Positions 11,918 through 23,400 of a DNA stretch of 64,000 nucleotides are shown piece by piece. Position numbers and translations under genes: made by a program. Location: contig MU623487.1 in the NCBI GenBank assembly GCA_025201765.1, positions 1 to 64,000 on the forward strand, read 5' to 3'. A model generated the notes under the pieces. It made no database searches and was not told the origin of the DNA. It saw only the letters and a list, made by a program, of their open reading frames with translations. This DNA comes from Daldinia sp. FL1419. Lineage: Eukaryota > Ascomycota > Sordariomycetes > Xylariales > Hypoxylaceae. How positions within the stretch are numbered: the stretch's first letter is position 1; the number at the start of each line of letters is the position of its first letter.

Positions 11918-14883
11918 TATTCCCCGTTCTGCCATCGCAAGTGGAGCGTCGGAATATTTATATGCAATATTTCCACGCGAACCGCTCCGAAACGGATATT
12001 AGACCGCTAGTACCTGACCGCTTTGACAGAGCGAGGCTTTGTAAATCATAGCGTGGACGATTCCGAAACATAGTTTTGCGAAGTGATTTCTATTTACATA
12101 TTTATCATTCCGTAGTCCTAAAAGGGCTTCGATATTTCTTACGAAATCAACCGAGCCGGAAGTCGATACCTGAAGCGTCGCCAGTCCTTTCTCGGATAAG
12201 AGCAGCACCGGCACTACGGTTTCGAACCGCTGCCGCAGTCTCGCCAAGCTTTCCGCCGTAGCCTTCCAAGCCTACGACACACAGACCCCTCTAGCTATAT
12301 TGCTGATTTTGACATCCAATTCACGTTTCCACGGCGTGTAAAAAGTCTTATTTAAACTCCTGCGAAGTAAGCCATCAAGATTGACCATGGCTCTTTCTTT
12401 TCCGAGGGAGTAACTCCGATCGTAAACCTCATCAATCCCCATGCTGTATCTTCTTCGCTCAGAACGACGGCAAACAGAATATCATAGATTTCCGTACTTA
12501 TTTGAGGTGATCTAATGACCCTAGTTTGACTTCACAGCTGATCCGAGACCTATCGTCGTGCTTCTTCCGCCCAGTGTCTCGCATATGCAAGCCCGCCTTG
12601 ATCAGTCCCGGCATGCAGAAACCCTGATACCGGCTTCCTTCCGCCACAGGACCTGCGCAGCACAGCCCTACATGGATTTTCTAGGTATGTAGGTCCAAGT
12701 AATTGGGGTTCGGTGACGTTAAAACTTGCCGTGCATATAGCGTAGTAAACCCGTGAAAGAGGCTTGCTGCGAATCTTCGTCTGATCTCCCCTTTTGCGCC
12801 TGCAGAAAACCGGTTATGACCCCTGAAACCGGCGAGATCTGTAAGCTTGTCGCAACTCTATCTCAAAACATCGTTCGATTTTGACGATAATTCGGACGGC
12901 ACCCGCGGCCGCTTTTGCTTTTTCGTCGCCATAAGCGCGGTTGTGGCGGTTAGATGAATCGGAGTCAAAGCAAGGCTTCTTCGTTGGCGAATAATTTGAT
13001 GGGATTGAACGTGCTGGCATTTTTTTTTTTTTGTGTTAGAACATCGCACCGAGATTTAGTGATTCTACACCTGGCCCCCTTCTCTAGGAACTTATTCCTT
13101 TTGATACATACAAAATCACTTTCCTTACTAAGACTATACTCCTAACAACTCGACCCTCGAGCCTACAATGCATATTTCCTTGTAATGTGCGGGTATCCCT
13201 CTCCTGTGCGAATAACTAAGTGTTTAGCCTCAGCGATCTTAGTAAAACCATCCACAGTTGGCCATATCCCCTGAAAGCGTTACCCCTGTCCGATACTTAT
13301 AAACCTCTCCCCGGATTTTGGTAGTCTTAGCTCTTCAAATATGATGATCTCACTTCATAGCACATTATGTTTTAGACAGTAAAGTCATATTCCGTCGTAA
13401 TAGGGGCTACGAGTATTCCTTAAACGAAAGGATTCGGGTTGTCACAAGGCGGACCAAGAAGCAAGGAAACAACTTCGTTGTTCCGCGAGGAACCTATCTA
13501 CAACTATGGCTAAGGGCGACTATATATAGAACAAATCCTTTGTTCTATATGTAGCACAGGCTAGAACCCTGGCAGTTTCCATCATTTCAATATAAATTCA
13601 TTTATCAGCAGTTAACGAAGCAGATATAAGAAAGGTAGAAAACGTGAGCAGCGAGCTACATTCTTATAGTTCCAATAATCCATAAGCAGAAGCTAGTATC
13701 AACGGCAAATCGTTATATATTGGTCAATATAAAGTCCGTAAAAAGCACATGGTTCATATGGAGACACGAATGACCATAACTTATATTTGATTAGCGAGTA
13801 GAGTATACCTTACCTACTGAAGGTTGGGTAAAAAGGTACGAATAGATAAAGAATATCGGTTGAGAATTGCTGCCCACTCGGGTTGGAATATCTAGACATA
13901 CATTCATACACCGTCAATTATCAGAATTTTGTCGAAATGTTAAATATAAGGTAAGTATTCACTATAGAGTCAAAGACGAGAACCTTCCGAACAACACTGA
14001 ATATATTAAAACTACAATATTCTTTTATTGGCTCATCTTAACGGCATATATCTATTTAGAATTCAAATGCATATTATATCACGTAGCATAAAACACTAAA
14101 TTACACCAGGCCAAAGGCACGAAGTAGGAACCTATATTGAATAGTAAAGATTCTGAACTATACCAAACTCTGTACATCTAGCCTTCGATCTACCTCGGTA
14201 ACATCTACATAGTTATTCTCCTCCCACCCCCCCCCCCCCGAAGGTTGTTATCGTGACTCTACTCGTGACTGAGCCACGAATCCCAACAAAATCCGGGCAC
14301 CAATACACCATCCATTAAAGTCGAGGTAACTAATGGTAACCATGAAACACAGCCAGCGTCTATTGTAACTCTATACCTCCTCAATTGTGGCGACTTGGGT
14401 TATACCTAGGTAGATAATAGGATGCAGGATACAAAACCCTTGGCACTCATAACAGCGTCACTTGACGATATGAGAACCCGGTTATTCTCGATCGAAAAGC
14501 ATAAACGCACATTGCTATGCATGGATCGACAGAGTATCCTGTGTGATACCTGCGTCGAGTCTACATAACATCCGAGGCCAATACTTGATTCGTACGGACA
14601 TATGGTAGATGCAAGATATCTACCTGTCAATTTAAAATTTAATAGATCTAGCAGACGAGATAGGCGCGCATATATTGCCGATTGTCTAGTGTCGGCGTCT
14701 AACCTAGACATATGTCGAAGAGCACCATCATCGAAAAAGGGGTCCCATCACATCGCATCTAGGTACCTAAGTACCCCCCCCCACCAATTAGGTCCCCCAC
14801 CCTAAAAGAGTACCGCTGATTGGCTTAGCGCGACAACATACTCATAAGGCGCAATAACAGCGCGAAGCTTTCAACTGCGACAA
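11918..14883. other. Gene-poor region between the TIR element and the tRNA gene
   Basis: No supported gene. Noted: a 12-bp perfect hairpin at 13524-13550, T-run 13020-13031, C-run 14226-14239, and ACCTAGG-type motifs near 14405 and 14757. Short ORFs on both strands show no domain. Confidence 0.4.
13524..13550. repeat. Perfect 12-bp inverted repeat with 3-nt loop
   Basis: ATATAGAACAAA (13524-13535), loop TCC, then TTTGTTCTATAT (13539-13550). It lies in gene-free DNA. There is no T-run after it and no nearby gene end, so I assign no function. It could be a decayed element or a binding-site palindrome. Confidence 0.7.
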
Positions 14884-15056
14884 GCCAGTTTGGCCGAGGT
14901 ATGTTTTTACCAAAACTTGTCGGAAAGAAAAAAAAAATCACGCACTAACAATTCCCCAAATAGTGGTCTAAGGCGGTGGTTTTAAGTCATGTCATATGAT
15001 GTCGATCTTGAACACCATTATCGAGAGATGCGCAGGTTCGAACCCTGCAGCTGGCA
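14884..15056 (+). tRNA. tRNA-Leu(UAA) with an extra GT-AG-type intron in the D-loop
   Basis: Acceptor GCCAGTT (14884-14890) pairs 7/7, with one G-T, with AGCTGGC (15049-15055); discriminator A 15056. T-arm 15032-15048: perfect 5-bp stem, loop TTCGAAC. The D-arm appears only when 14899-14963 (65 nt) is removed, which gives GCCGAGTGGTCTAAGGC, the classic Leu D-arm. The removed part starts GTATGT, has ACTAAC at 14944-14949 and ends TAG. The anticodon loop carries TAA (14983-14985). A second intron of 23 nt at the standard 37/38 site (about 14987-15009) is inferred; the anticodon stem then pairs 4/5, and a long variable arm (CATT..GATG) follows. The mature length is 85 nt, right for tRNA-Leu. The B box is intact, and only the TGGCCGAG core of the A box survives. 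It may be functional or a pseudogene. Confidence 0.75.
14899..14963 (+). other. Ectopic 65-nt intron inside the tRNA-Leu D-loop
   Basis: Donor GTATGT, ACTAAC with its branch A at 14948, 15 nt before the terminal TAG: the geometry of a short fungal spliceosomal intron. Because AG precedes both junctions, the exact boundary can shift by up to 2 nt without changing the product. A short GGTA/TACC hairpin sits at the 5' end. I see no obvious bulge-helix-bulge, but this was judged by eye. Confidence 0.65.
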
Positions 15057-15062
15057 ATCTAC

Positions 15063-15084
15063 TTTTTTTTTTTTTTTTTTTTTT
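15063..15084 (+). terminator. Oligo-T run, likely Pol III terminator
   Basis: Twenty-two T residues begin 6 nt after the tRNA discriminator base. Runs of four or more T end RNA polymerase III transcripts, so the position fits termination of the tRNA-Leu transcript. Confidence 0.7.
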
Positions 15085-15444
15085 CCTCGCTAGTTATTTT
15101 TATCTTTTCGGTTTCTTTTTGCTTTTCATTGCTTATTGGTTTTTGGCTTTATTTTCCTGAGATAGTTGGGGGCGAGGTTAAGGCCCGAGAGAGGCATTGA
15201 TGCGCGTTTTATTGTACTCTTAGAGAGTCTTTCGCACAGAATTGGGTAGTTATGGTACTGAAGTGGGTGGAATATGTGTATCAGATGGCATATTTGACCT
15301 CGTAGGGTCGTGTTGATTGCTGGCATATGTTCATCGTATCCTATATAAACCCATCCTCTAAACCCATTCTCGTTTGTTTACGCACTCGTCATCCCGACGT
15401 AGTGATCAAGGTGTATGTATATACTCTTACCCACTGTCTATCTC
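15085..15444. other. Short gene-free stretch
   Basis: It lies between the oligo-T terminator and the stop codon of the DUF7053-like gene, and must include that gene's 3' UTR. Nothing else is seen. Confidence 0.4.
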
Positions 15445-16428
15445 TTACTCCTTCGCTTCCCCTACTTCTCCCTCCGTACTCCCCTCCGCCTTCTTCGCGT
15501 CGTCCACTAGCCTCTCAGCAATCTTCCTATGTATCTCCCTCCAGTTATTATCCACCTGTCCCTTGACGATACTCAGCAAAAGCTTGGAACAACTGATCGT
15601 AACATCCTCCACCAACTCCAACCCCGCCTTCTCTCCTCCCTCCCCCTCCCCCTCCCCTTCCCCTTTCCGCTCCCGTATCGTCCACCTAGTCTCCATAACC
15701 ACCGCCAGCGGACTCCGAATCCGCACCCACAGCCCGTCTTTGAAATCGACAAACTCCTCGTTGCTCACGACGCTCGAGCTCCACACCGGGTTCGGCACGT
15801 GGTCCACCACCTCGTACAGCTTGACCGCCGGGTCGCCCAGCGGCTCCAGGTCCCGCGGCAGCTGGTACGCGGCCTTGGCGGCGGCGGCGTCGGCGCTGGA
15901 TTCGGTGGGGGGTAGCGGCCGGTGGGAGACGTAGTGCGGCTCGATCTTGAGGAAGAAGGCGTGGTCGTGCAGCAGCTCGACGGCGGCGGCTTTGGTTATG
16001 CGGTTGGGGCCCGAGGAGGGGATCGGCGAGGTGTTGACCAGCTTGGTCGTTCCTGTGAAGACTGGGTTTGGTTGTTAGTTGTCTTTTTCTTTTCTTTTTC
16101 TTTTTTTCTCTTATATGGCATATCTATCTATGTATCTATCCATCTATCTATCTAGGTAACCAGGTAACGTATAGATGTATGTGTATACTATCTACTGCTA
16201 CCCGTCTACGAGAGTATAATAATGGTGAATACAACAAGCACTAATGCGGTGCTAAAGATGCGATTGCGATAATCTCACGAGAGATGGTGCTGTGGGGGAG
16301 GGGGACGGAAATAGGAGCAAAAAAAAACCCCCCCCAAAAAACCAGGAACAAGAACAGGAAATGCGAGGAGCAAATTGGAAGATAGAAGTTGTTATGTAGG
16401 TATGTATGACATGGAACTTACACGACAT
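15445..16428 (-). CDS. DUF7053-like small fungal protein
   Basis: The main exon 15445-16061 reads through HDHAFFLKIEPHYVSHRPL, then VKLYEVVDHVPNPVWSSSVV, a WVRIRSPLAVVMETRWTIRE strand region and a C-terminal helix that starts from VTISCSKLLLSIVKGQVDNN. This is the layout I know from fungal DUF7053 proteins (START/SRPBCC-like size). The start lies in another exon. The best model is a 7-nt first exon ATGTCGT at 16422-16428, donor GTAAGT, a 360-nt intron and acceptor CCCAG at 16062. It gives MSFFTGTTKLVNTSP and a 207-aa protein in frame. The nearer acceptor (TTCACAG at 16053) would create a stop with that exon. A Gly/Glu repeat (GEGEGEGE) sits in the middle. Function unknown. The main exon is strongly GC-rich at its 5' part. 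The start exon is the weak point of the model. Confidence 0.62.
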
Positions 16429-18424
16429 TATTTCCCTAGATCTACTAATCTCTCTGTATTGGCCTATCCCGTAGCGCGTAGGTATTTGAATCTGTGTGTC
16501 TGCATGCAATGTGCAAATGTATATTATATCTTGTCGATTATTTCGAAGGCAAAACATCCAAACATCGGCACTCGACCGAATAAATTCTTGACCTCCTACA
16601 GCTAACATTTACCAAGCCATGCCATGCAATTATTACCTTATCCCACCTAAAACCCATCCTTAGCCAAACAGGGTCCCGGTATATACCCTGACATCATAAA
16701 CCATAAGCGGCTAAAGGGGTCCTGTCGTATGGTTGTCGTGCTCGATCGAGAGGCGCGTAGGAGGTACGAACCCGAGCCGTCCGCCGCTTTTAGGCCGGAG
16801 CCACGACCCGAACGTGGCTTGGCGGGCTTGGGCTAGCATAAGCACAGCCACTTTGCATAAAAGCAGTTATCCTTTTGCGCAGCAGCAATTCCAAATTTCC
16901 AATAATACCTAGCATCAAACTCGGTATTGTATATGCATAATGCCGTCTAATCATGTCTCTTTCGAACGCCTAACCTAGGTAACCTTAGGTAATTTATCTT
17001 ACTTTCAGCTTTCCCTAGGGGCTGTTTAGCTAGATACAGCGGGCGATGTGGTGGGCGACGTGGTGGGCAAGTCATGTAGGTATTTACTATATGCTAGGTA
17101 CATAGATTGGTCCAAGGTGAGGATATCAAGACTGTCAACTCTTGCCCCGTAACTTGGGGAGCGTGTCCACTTGGAAGGATATTCATTCTGGATCCTTAGC
17201 TTAGTTTTTTGCATACCGTTATCGAGTCACCGCCTATCTCCTTGCGCGGGATCCGAACCAATGCAGACAGTTAACTCTCGGGGTCGGGTGGTGTTTGGAT
17301 AGGGGCTCGGGGCTCAAGCTCAAGGGACTCATCTGGTCTCTCGACGTTATATCCGCTCACTCATCACATATTATCTGCATGATTTGTGTCAGGTTTCTAG
17401 TCGTCTTGTATATACCTACCTATAAAAAGTCCTGTGTTATACACGTAGGAGTCTCATAGTTCCATAGCAGATAGAGTTCCTCCGCTTCTTGATCCGCCTC
17501 GTAACAGTTTGTTCGTCATCCCGGGTGGAAGAGAACTGCGCTCCCAACGCCTTCTTTGGAGGAGTAATGATAACTTAGGCACTCGACAAAGTCTATCGGG
17601 CTGTCTGTGCAAGTTACTACACATAATCCGGCGACGAGAACGAGAGCGAAGGAAGAATGAAGCCTCTCTTTTCTTTTGGTTAGCCTCTTATACCATGGCA
17701 TAGGTGTTAGCTTGCCGCTGACTGTTTCGCCGTCCTCTGAATCCTGAATGACAAAGGTAAAATTACGAAACCGTGTAACTTATCTCTCGTCGTCACGTTT
17801 GTATTCTTGTTGTACTCTTTCCTATCTTACACCCATCATGCGGCACCACGTTAGCAGAGAATTATTTTTGGAAGCTGAGGGAATCGGGAGCTAACAGGGA
17901 AAAGGGGGGTAGGGAGAGAGGGAAATAGAGCAAGGCCTTCGCAGATGCTATATGATATATCTGAATAGGAGAATGGGGTGGAAATGAGCCTCCTGTAGGG
18001 GCTACTCTTGGAATCAACCGTCTTGAAGTCACTGGCCCCGGTGCGTAGTAACGATGTCTGCCGGACGTGTTAAGAGAGATCTGGGACTGGTACTTTCCTA
18101 CTATCGACCTTAGTTGTCCTGGATTAAAAAAAAAAAAAAATCACTGTGACCAATCAGTCCATCAGTGAATCACTTTTTTTTTCCCTCTTTAGTACTGTGC
18201 TAATTGTTAGGCGTGGATCCCTGCAACACATGTGCTGGCGACAGGTAAGTAGGTAAATAGCCATACCTCTCTAGTCACATACTATTATTATTCTTGTAAT
18301 TCTTTTCCGTCTTCCTATGGTTTCTTTTCCATTTTCTCATATTTTCTTCCCACCCCTTTTGCCAAAATTTGTCTCTGGCGCAAAGCTCATCACACACACA
18401 CCTCTTGCGATCCCATCTATCAAG
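16429..18424. other. Intergenic region
   Basis: No supported gene. It holds the upstream region of the DUF7053-like gene (-) and of the four-exon unknown gene (+). The last 150 bases before 18425 are T/C-rich, as is common for fungal 5' leaders. A-run at 18126-18140, T-run at 18174-18182. Confidence 0.4.
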
Positions 18425-19411
18425 ATGTCTACTTTGCACCAAGCTGAGGACCCCGAGCCTGCCCACCCAACAGTGGCTTTTTACGAAGAGTGTATGAAGA
18501 AGCTTCGCAGAGAAATCCCCGCCTGCAATGGATATCTCGATTTGACTACTCTCGCTAGGCTTCGTGTTCAGTGCACCAAGATTAACATCGACACTGGAAT
18601 ACCTCAAGACGAAGGCCTCAAGGTTCTCGAGCTGAAGTCATTCGACGAGATGAATACCATCTCCCAAGAGAACAAGCTCATCGAAGACAAGGACTTTATA
18701 GCTCTCAACCAATTCAACCTGGGCCATTGGCATACCAAGAATAAACTGGAGGGGTTTTACGACAACCTGCTGGACTCGGCCCGAGACAAGCGCATCTGGA
18801 GCTTCGGCGAGTAAGTCGTATTCGAAGAATCGTATCCGTACCCGATGAACTGCGGTAAATGAAATGCCTTCGTAAAACTGACGTGGGATCTACCTAGGTA
18901 TAACGCGATCACCGCGTGTCGAGGATCCAACGATGGAAATGCCAGCATCGCGTGGCAAGTCAGTTTTAACGTACGCGCCGCCGGTAATTCTATGCCGGAT
19001 ATCATATGCTACCTCTCAAGCGAAGCACCCCTCTAGGACGGGGAGCTACTTCTCAGCGAGCTTTGGAGCATTTTGTGGCTGGATAGGGACAGATTGCTGG
19101 ATAAAAAGTGCCTCGATCATAAGATAGCCCCTGTGAGTCTCTAGATCCCGCCTTCGCCTTTTTCTTTTTCTTTTTCTTTCTTTCTTTCTTTTTTTTCCAT
19201 TTTACTCATCCAACTCAAGGTCACTGTTGTATCGACCTCTGGTAAAAACATCCGGATCGTTCAAGGCTATTTCGACGCCGACGCCAACAAAGTCTTGGTG
19301 CGAATGTCGAGCACTATCAACGTCGGGGATGACAGGAGCAGGGTAAACTTGGAAGGGCTCATAAGAATCGGTCGTTGGCTGTTGGGTACTCCATGCAGAG
19401 TCCAAGTCTAG
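18425..19411 (+). CDS. Unknown protein, four-exon gene
   Basis: Exons 18425-18810, 18898-18958, 19037-19132 and 19220-19411 join in frame to 244 aa (start MSTLHQAEDPEPAHPTVAFY). Donors are GTAAGT, GTCAGT and GTGAGT; acceptors are CTAG, CTAG and CAAG. The first intron has CTGAC and the third a long T/C tract. Each later exon is open and protein-like only in the joined frame (DGELLLSELWSILWLDRDRL, then VTVVSTSGKNIRIVQGYFDA). Exon 2 might instead end at 18970 and add four residues. No signal peptide or membrane segment is visible. The protein looks alpha-helical first, with a beta-like C-terminal part. I do not recognise the family. If exon 1 were read through alone it would end at residue 129. 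Confidence 0.55.
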
Positions 19412-20477
19412 GGCAAATGTCCTCAGAGACGGATGGGACCGAATCTCGGATGCATCCTCGACCCCTTTAAGTTGGGTTACAATGGGTTGAGATATCTCCC
19501 CAAGGAGTCTATTTCCGGCTTATGGTAGGTTCTATTAAAGTTGGGTTAAAACCAGGTATGAATAGTCAAGTTCACCCCTAACGCGCGGTCGCTCTCCGAC
19601 TTAGGAATCTCGTCAACTTGGGTTTAGATGCAATATGGCTCGCCTTATGGACTAGAGCAATGCTATTTGACTCCCAACCCCTATATGCTCCCGAAAAAAA
19701 AAGGGATTTTCGTGAATGCTTTTACTGAAAATGGTGAAAAGGGTATGGCATATCTGGATACGACCGAAGGATTATCTATATTCTATGATCTTGGTGGTGT
19801 TCTTCGTGGAATGAACTGTTAGGTCTCACGTGATCCCTTCGTGAGCTTCTCGAGGAGCTATTCAGAAATACCAATAGGTAGCCCGTGGCTGAAGATACTC
19901 AATAAACAGGATCCGATAAGGCGGCAAGAAATCTAACGGTTAGTAAAGTACCTCAGGTCCCCCCCTAACAGCACGGTCCGTTGCCGCGAAACCGCTACTA
20001 TCAAAACTCGGCTCAGGTTTCAATCCGAAAAGAGGTAGTCTTGCGTCGACTAGACGGATAAGTTCTTTTTATTACTAGTCTCGGTTACCAACCTCCCGGG
20101 TTCGTTAACTATCCGTTAACTAAATGGGTATCAACTCGTATGTATTGCTACTATCTACCTTGGGTGCTATGATACCATCCTAACGAACTCTCTCCCCTAA
20201 AGGTAGCTAGGAATCCATAACGCATATACACACATCAACAGCATCACGTCACCACTTAGTAAAGCAACGCCCGGAGAATAATCATTACTAATAGTTTCAT
20301 TGTGACGCTGAGGCATCTGGAGATTAGCTCTCTCCTGCTGTCTCGTGCCTCTGTTTCCTAAGGGTATCTCAAGTATGGCCGGCATCCCCGATTCACATCG
20401 CAGTCTCTATCGCTTTTTTTTGGTCGTATACCTGCTCGCTCCCTACGCCATCACTTATTCAATTCCTCTTTCACCAC
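19412..20477. other. Intergenic region
   Basis: It lies between the unknown four-exon gene (+) and the 3' end of MED14 (-). There is a 64-codon ORF from 19628 on the plus strand without recognisable features. No RNA gene seen. Confidence 0.4.
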
Positions 20478-23400
20478 CTAGTCGTCTAATATCACGACTG
20501 GGTCCGACTGCATTCGAACCTTACCGGCCGCCATTGCCTTATGATACATGGCCTGCGTCTGGTTCCTGGCCGATACCTGGCCCTTGGGTTGGTTCTGTTT
20601 CAATAATGTCGGCGAGCGCATTAACAACCGTCTGATGCTCTCGTCGATAGCTTTGATTAAATCTCCTATTCGGTGGTCCGTCTGGCAGGAAGCTGCGGTT
20701 TGTAATGAATGCCACCCTTTGTTATCCGCATTCCAAACCCTGTCGAGCACCTGCTTAAACTCGTCGTCGGGTTGATCTATACTACCGGGTTCCTTGCGCT
20801 CTGCTACCCATTCGACGCCGCCGCGACGTTCTTTCAGTTGAATCTGTAATGTCAAGCGGCGTGGACCGTGTGACGTCCTGCTCGGGGGGAGCCAATAGCG
20901 TATATCGAACCAATCTAGATGTGCTACAAAAACCTCGACTCGACCTTGATTATTCATCTCAATGGTAGCCCAAGCATCTTCGACTGAATCTAGAGCCCGA
21001 TGAATCGGTAGCGTGCTCGATAAGAAGAATGGTAGCTTCTCGGACCGAAGATCCGAATTGACGAGATGTCGGAAAAGGTCCAAAGCCCGTAGCTGCGGGT
21101 TACCTTTATCGAGAAGTAGTCTAGTTCCGTTCGGGCCCAATTCTAACGTCGCTCTCCAACGATGGCTAGGTGCCTGCGCTGTCGTGCCGGGCCTGGGTTT
21201 CTTTCGGTCGGTATAACTAACCACGATCTTTGTAAGTGTAATATCTTCGCAGATGATGTCCCTGTCGCTTCGGCGTATCGCGTTGATGCAATCAGCTAAC
21301 CTATCAATGGCCTGCAGGCGCTGTGCGAGTGTGTCGAGTATTGCACATCCAATCTTTTCTTCTAGACGAAGGGCGAATACCCCTAATCGTCTATTGAATG
21401 CTACGTCCCGTTCGACGTGCCCCTTAAGGAGGCCGAACCTTCCAGGCTCAGAAACTTTAATCCGAGCTTCTAGGAATGTATGCAACGGCTCATTTTGCAT
21501 TGGTAGGACCTCCTTTCCATTATCGCTGTTTGAGATTTGCGGTTTACTATACGGGGTACTTGCGCCTCTGAATAGAATCTGCACATAATCGTGAGCCCAC
21601 GATGCGACCCGCCGATCCGGTTCACTCGATTGGGGTGGTTTCAATATATCCGTAAGTCTCAAAAAGATCGCTGGAACCTTTAAGCTCGAAGGAAGCGCGT
21701 AGTTAACTCCAGCGATCATGCAATACTTGACACGTCGTTGATGGAGGGCTCTTATGTCTGTTATATGAGTAATTATAGCAGCAGTAAATATGGTCAAGTC
21801 GGAGAAGAACTTGTCTTTAAAGTTTGGCATGTAAGAACTGAGCGGTAATTTGGTGAATGATGAAATTCGCGGGTCTCCGGTAGGGGAGTTTTGGCTGTGC
21901 GATATATCATTAGTTGTAGGCTTGGAGAGGGTCGAGCATCAAAACTTACATTCCCATTAAACACCATGTATCCCCGCTCAAGCTCAAATTTACCATCATG
22001 TACCATTGATCTGTCCAGCCGCGTCGCTTGAGCCATACAAGTTGACCGATGTCTCGTGATTTCAATGTTTCTTTAACAGCATCTGCTTTCACAGGGGCTT
22101 TGCATACGAACCAGCCTGTGCTCTTTCCACGTCGAATGATTTCTTCCACGACGAAGTGACATCTCATACCCTCTAGACAAGCAACCCCCTCTTGAGTAGG
22201 ATCTTTTGATTGGAAGTTTAATCTGTACTCCCCCTTCAAAGCTATATTCGACTGCGGCTTTATTGAAAACAGTCCGGTGATGGGGCTGATTCTAACGGTC
22301 AGATAACGTTCATAGCCTATCTGCATCATGAGTGATGATTGCGCGGGGTCGTCCTTTTGTATGCTTAGGGCGAGGCCGGCTTCCCGCTTGACGAACCGTC
22401 CATTCGGTTTTAATTTGGCATGGATCGACCCAAGGATATATTCGATATGCCTTCCGACGACACGGTTCAAAAGACCCTCCGTTGAAATAATCGCATCATC
22501 AAGCGGAATTTCGGCATCTTTCACCTCCTTATTATCCTTAAACCAACGCAAGGTAAGATAACTCGTCGATTTAGGGTCCTCGGGTGCATCTGCTTTCTTG
22601 CCGGTGTTGACGCCTAGAATAATCCAGCTCTTGGGACCTTCCGGTGGGTAGCGGCCGACCCAGTATTGAATAGCCATAGCACGGTTAAGCCGCTCGATCT
22701 TGAGGGTATCCACCCAGCGACCCCTATTCAGTTCGAAAGACTGGCGCACATATTCGGTAATCTTGTGAGTTAGCACTAACTCGTGGAGGAATTTATAACA
22801 TCCCTTAAGGCCTTCTTTTTCCAGCACCTCGTTAACCTTGCCTTCCAAATACATCCTAAGTGAGTCGGATAGCTCATCAGGGGCCGGGGAAAAGTCGAAT
22901 CGGAAATCAATAAACCAGAACTGCTTCTCGAAGTCCTCGTCAGCTATTGTGAGATCGACCTCAAACTCGCCAGGGACTTTGAAAGTAACACGTCCAGATT
23001 CGATAGTGTAGTTTCGGAAGTGGTAGGGGATATTATCGTAGTCTTCTAGGTTGAGTCGAATCGAAAGTAGCGTGTTTAGATTTTCAATCCATTGCAGCTG
23101 TTCTTTTGGGGTCACAGGAGGAGGGTTAATATAGCCAAGATCCGGCATCCAGGTAGCCGTTCCAGTGGAGAGTACGTGGAGGGCAGTTCGTAAGTCGGGG
23201 TTTGGGAGTCGCGCAAAGGCTAGGGACCATCGATGATCTGCCAGAATAGCTATGATATCAAAGTACCTCTTTTGCTCCATCCTGATGAGAGAGTGCAAGT
23301 CGATCAGACTGCTAACAGATGATGCGTTCCTGCTCCATCTTGCAATTACCGTCGCTTTAACCCATTCGGCGTGCTTATCCTGTATAAAATTTAGAAGCCT

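Noticed and set aside
15374..15934. 186-codon plus-strand ORF, Ser/Pro-rich
   Set aside because: Antisense shadow of the DUF7053-like exon.
19202..19405. 67-codon minus-strand ORF
   Set aside because: It begins with TTG, not ATG, and lies opposite the fourth exon of the plus-strand gene.
19628..19822. 64-codon plus-strand ORF (starts MQYGSPYGLEQ)
   Set aside because: Short, no motif, and I could not join it in frame to the gene ending at 19411.
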